The notes under the pieces were generated by a model. The model was not told the DNA's origin. It ran no database searches and saw only the letters and a program-made list of their open reading frames with translations. Source: Saccharicrinis sp963667815 (lineage in GTDB: Bacteria; Bacteroidota; Bacteroidia; Bacteroidales; Marinilabiliaceae). Taken from it: 64,000 nucleotides of DNA. Below, piece after piece: positions 61,230 through 64,000 of this stretch (its first letter is position 1; the number at the start of each line of letters is the position of its first letter). Position numbers and translations under genes: made by a program. The stretch is taken from the NCBI GenBank assembly GCA_963667815.1, contig OY764021.1, one strand, 5' to 3'.

Positions 61230-62468
61230 ATGAGTTTGAAACACTACGCCATAGAAGGGAACTCTCTTTCGATGAAAGGGAAATACATACAAAGTTTAAT
61301 TAAGGGAACCGGAGAAATTAAAGCACTGGAAGGAAAGCAGGGAATACTTTTTTCGAATATCACACTTGATAAATTGATTGATGAAGAGGTTACACACGAT
61401 CAATTTGTATTATCTGGTGACCCTAACAGAAGCATCAGAACATTTAGTAGTGGAGAACAAAAAAAGGCTTTGCTAAAATATTTGATGAGCCTTAATCCGG
61501 AATTTATTGTTCTTGATAATCCTTTTGATTGCCTTGATATAAAATCGGTAGAAACTTTAAAACAAGAACTGATGCTTATTGCAAAGCATACTCCTATCGT
61601 GCAAATTTTTAAGCGTCATAATGATATCATGCCTTTTATTTCGAAGGTATTATTTATTGAAAACGAAACGCATTCAAAAATCTATACCAAAGAAGAGTTT
61701 GAAGAGCTGCATTTACATAAAGAAAAAGCTTTTATAAATAACAGCATCCCTGCGCCTCTTAAACCTTTTGATAATATTCCGGAGGTATTAGTTGAGTTCA
61801 ATGGAGTAAGTGTTAGCTACGAAGAACGAAGCATTATAAAAGATATTCACTGGAAAGTTTGCCCTGGCGATTTTTGGCATTTAGTAGGCCCCAATGGCTC
61901 TGGAAAAACAACCATGTTGAGTATGATTTTTGGAGATAATCCTAAAGCATTTGGTCAACCCATTTATTTATTTGGTACTAAAAAAGGAAGCGGTGAAAGT
62001 GTTTGGGATATCAAGGAAAAGATCGGATATTTTACACCTTCTTTAACAGAGCGATTTCATAGCAGTCAATCTGTTGAGCAAATGGTTATTTCGGGGTTAG
62101 TTGACAGCGTTGGCTTATATTTGAAGCCTACAGATCTGCAGAAAAAATTAGCCGGCAAATGGCTTCTACTTTTAGGATTAGCCGACAAAGCTAACGAGCG
62201 CTTTAATCGATTGTCGCAGGTTAACCAAAGACTGGTAATGATTGCCCGTGCTATGATTAAGCATCCACCATTACTTATTTTAGATGAACCTTCAACTGGA
62301 CTTAATGATTATAGTGCATCGGTAATGGTTCAATTGATTCAAAAAATTTCGGCTGAAAGCTCCACTGCCATCATTTATGTTTCTCACAGACATGAGGAAG
62401 GTCTTTATCCGAAAAGCATCTTTGAACTGAAAGATAGTGGAGATGGGTATGTTGGAGTGAAAGGTTAA
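61230..62468 (+). CDS. Double ABC ATPase, ModF/PhrA-like, with degenerate first half
   Basis: A 412-residue soluble protein with two ABC domains and no membrane helix. The first half lacks a Walker A motif but keeps the signature SSGEQ (residues 73-77) and a Walker B-like VLDNP (94-98) without the catalytic Glu. The second half is complete: Walker A GPNGSGKTT (220-228), signature LSQVNQR (328-334), Walker B LILDEP (349-354) and a final YVSHRHEE. This resembles ModF-like proteins. The start is ATG 61230, as a longer TTG frame overlaps the promoter. No permease gene is adjacent. Confidence 0.85.
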   Translation: MSLKHYAIEGNSLSMKGKYIQSLIKGTGEIKALEGKQGILFSNITLDKLIDEEVTHDQFVLSGDPNRSIRTFSSGEQKKALLKYLMSLNPEFIVLDNPFDCLDIKSVETLKQELMLIAKHTPIVQIFKRHNDIMPFISKVLFIENETHSKIYTKEEFEELHLHKEKAFINNSIPAPLKPFDNIPEVLVEFNGVSVSYEERSIIKDIHWKVCPGDFWHLVGPNGSGKTTMLSMIFGDNPKAFGQPIYLFGTKKGSGESVWDIKEKIGYFTPSLTERFHSSQSVEQMVISGLVDSVGLYLKPTDLQKKLAGKWLLLLGLADKANERFNRLSQVNQRLVMIARAMIKHPPLLILDEPSTGLNDYSASVMVQLIQKISAESSTAIIYVSHRHEEGLYPKSIFELKDSGDGYVGVKG

Positions 62469-62527
62469 AGGAAAAAGGGAGAAAGGAACAGGGAACAAGG
62501 AGAAAGGAGAAAGGAGAAAGGTTAAAG
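62459..62527. repeat. Purine-rich tract bounded by a 12-bp direct repeat
   Basis: GAAAGGTTAAAG occurs at 62459-62470, including the ATPase stop codon, and again at 62516-62527. Between them is an almost pure A/G tract with AGAAAGG repeated in tandem near its end. No gene or terminator is present. Confidence 0.75.
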
Positions 62528-62553
62528 TTGATAAACATTCAATGAGATAATAA

Positions 62554-62829
62554 ATGAAAAATACCCAATCTAAATTTTATTCTATTCTGATTATTCTATT
62601 TATCATCCTTTACTTATACTTTGATTTTTCTATGAATAATTCCAGAGGAGGAACTGGTCTTGGGGCTTATTTGATTTACATAGGTATTACTGTTATACAT
62701 TCAATCATATTATTTATCAGAGCTGTTGTGAATCAATTACAAAATAAAGCCAACACTAATTTTGTTTTCTACCTGAATGTAATCCTTGTTTTATTCATAT
62801 TCTTCAGGCTTTTTATCTTTGTATCTTAA
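62554..62829 (+). CDS. Small membrane protein, unknown
   Basis: A 91-residue product with three predicted membrane helices (about residues 8-24, 38-58 and 70-90) and a short Gly-rich loop (SMNNSRGGTGLGAYL). No family is recognised. Hydrophobic composition and Asn/Lys-rich loops are consistent with a real inner-membrane protein, but support comes only from the frame, so confidence is moderate. It follows the purine-rich tract by 26 bases. Confidence 0.5.
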   Translation: MKNTQSKFYSILIILFIILYLYFDFSMNNSRGGTGLGAYLIYIGITVIHSIILFIRAVVNQLQNKANTNFVFYLNVILVLFIFFRLFIFVS

Positions 62830-63173
62830 ATGGAACTATTAATAGAATTCAAACCGATAAAAAGATTAAATCTTACACCCCAACGCTCAGCTAAACGACT
62901 CAATTTGCTTATTGGTGCAAACTTCTGACCTAAATACAACAAACTAAAACTCCGGAATAAAAATAAAACATCGAGGAATTTTTTCTCTTTTACAATACAA
63001 ATTAATGCGTTATCTTTAACCACCTATTAAATACACCTTAATAGTTAAAACCTAACTATTGGTATTTTATCTTGTTCTTTTCTTTAAATCCCAATGTATA
63101 TTCCATGTATAACAATGACTATTGGGACCTAATTTTAAATGCCTTATAGCCAACAAACCAAAATTATTAGTAA
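62830..63173. other. Intergenic DNA before the S9 peptidase gene
   Basis: A 344-base spacer. It holds a 7-bp inverted repeat (TCCCAAT at 63089-63095 and ATTGGGA at 63121-63127) and a minus-strand frame of 65 codons that does not look coding. No clear promoter was placed. Confidence 0.45.
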
Positions 63174-64000
63174 ATGAAACACGTATTTTTATTTTTAATG
63201 AGTATTGTATTTATGAACAGTACGTATGCCACAACAAAAGATAGTATTCCAGGTGATACTTCATTACCATCTACTACAGAAGAATTAAAAGCCCTGGCTA
63301 ATTTTGAAACAGCCTCCTATAAATATTCTGTTAAAGACTATTTTCAAAAACCATCCAAGAGTGATTTTCAATTTTCTCCTGACGGAAAATATCTATCTTT
63401 TAGAGAAAGAGATGAAAATGGGAAACAGCATGTTTACATTCAAAATACCGAAACTGATAAAATAACAAAAGCAATAGTTGAAGGTGATGACCTGGTGCGA
63501 GGTTATGGTTGGGTTAATAATAATCGTTTGATTTATGTTAAGGATAAAGGAGGAAACGAAAACTATCATTTATTTGCTGTAAATACAGATGGTTCTAATG
63601 ACATAGAACTTACTCCATTTGACGATGTACAGGTAAATATTCTTGAGTTATTGAAAGAACAGCCGGATGAAATTATCATTCAGATGAACAAAGATAATGC
63701 TGAAGTTTTTGAGCCTTATATCATCAATGTAAACAATGGGGAGTTTACAAAGCTATTTGAAAACAAAGATCCCAACAGTCCTATCATGGATTACAACTTT
63801 GATAAAGATGGAGTTCTTCGTGCCTATACCCGTCAGGTAAACGGAACAGAAATGGAACTTTTATACCGTTCTGCATCTGATAAGGAGTTTGAAGTGGTTG
63901 AACACTATGACTGGAAAGGTACCTTTAATATCAGAGGCTTTAATTATGATCCAGGGAAACATGATATAGCCTATGTTATTTCGAACTTAAACCGCGATAA
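63174..64000 (+). CDS. S9 family peptidase (prolyl oligopeptidase type), partial
   Basis: The first 275 codons of an exported serine peptidase, cut by the right edge. A signal peptide (MKHVFLFLMSIVFMNSTYA) is followed by YSVKDYFQKPSKSDFQFSPD and GKYLSFRERDENGKQHVYIQ, the start of the N-terminal beta-propeller of S9 peptidases. Blade-like repeats such as GYGWVNNNRLIYVKDKGGNE and HLFAVNTDGSN support this. The catalytic alpha/beta-hydrolase domain lies beyond the window. The start ATG is 63174. The enzyme is expected in the periplasm or secreted. Confidence 0.88.
   Translation, partial: MKHVFLFLMSIVFMNSTYATTKDSIPGDTSLPSTTEELKALANFETASYKYSVKDYFQKPSKSDFQFSPDGKYLSFRERDENGKQHVYIQNTETDKITKAIVEGDDLVRGYGWVNNNRLIYVKDKGGNENYHLFAVNTDGSNDIELTPFDDVQVNILELLKEQPDEIIIQMNKDNAEVFEPYIINVNNGEFTKLFENKDPNSPIMDYNFDKDGVLRAYTRQVNGTEMELLYRSASDKEFEVVEHYDWKGTFNIRGFNYDPGKHDIAYVISNLNRD

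Noticed and set aside
62826..63023. 65-codon minus-strand frame after the small membrane protein
   Set aside because: No recognisable motif, no promoter and no neighbour support; it might be a remnant but I cannot show that.
1..64000. tRNA genes, rRNA genes, RNase P RNA, insertion sequences or prophage
   Set aside because: No T-loop GGTTCAAATCC-like cores in intergenic DNA, no transposase or integrase motif, and no phage structural gene were seen by eye; a covariance-model scan would be needed to exclude small RNAs.

Overview
The window is chromosomal DNA from a Bacteroidota bacterium, most likely an AT-rich member of the order Bacteroidales. Several signs agree: a PorP/GldK/GldL/GldM block of the type IX secretion and gliding machinery, families typical of this phylum (DUF4954, DUF4271, a short starch-synthase-like protein, LytTR and His_kinase signalling pairs), near-absence of Shine-Dalgarno sequences, and several promoters with the phylum's -7 motif TAnnTTTG. 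I saw no insertion sequence, prophage, CRISPR array, rRNA or tRNA. The genus cannot be fixed from sequence reading alone.

Layout. 1-8000 (minus strand): topA, a ureohydrolase-fold protein that has lost its metal ligands, then porP/sprF, gldK, gldL and the start of gldM, which runs off the left edge. 8276-14000: a PBP1A gene, then radA, rfaE2, panD and panC. 14168-25100: a truncated starch-synthase-like protein, DUF4954, glmS, glyS (minus), nadB, two glycosyltransferases and a small periplasmic Spy-like protein. These are largely precursor, envelope and sugar genes. 25176-32220 (minus): a SdiA-regulated-like propeller, a 1234-residue phosphoesterase/kinase-like/outer-membrane-barrel fusion, and pbpC. 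32450-36200: a TPR sensor kinase with its LytTR regulator, then the DNA glycosylase and guanine deaminase pair. 36447-39082: rplM-rpsI-rpsB-tsf. 39202-47768: ttcA, an M16 protease, an SPFH protein, typA and ilvE. 47827-56551: small conserved membrane and housekeeping genes, including hemD, rnpA, yidD, rbfA, a methyltransferase and a LolE-like permease. 56540-60589 (minus): three unknowns, a TlpA-like thioredoxin, dusB and ogt. 60800-64000: a non-coding tandem-repeat array, an asymmetric double ABC ATPase, a small membrane protein and the start of an S9 peptidase.

How the genes work together. The left end builds the inner-membrane motor (GldL/GldM) and the outer-membrane lipoprotein and ring parts (PorP, GldK) of type IX secretion. 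Both penicillin-binding proteins, glmS, rfaE2 and the glycosyltransferases serve envelope assembly. The centre and right carry translation genes (rplM, rpsI, rpsB, tsf, typA, rbfA, glyS, dusB, ttcA, rnpA).

The items that deserve most attention are: the 20/21-bp ATGTTAC tandem array at about 60808-61064; the three-part surface protein at 27548-31252; the metal-less arginase-like protein beside the secretion genes; a possible LytTR operator at 32368-32389; and a possible leader structure before rpsB at 37321-37374. No clearly new multi-gene system is demonstrated; these are leads.
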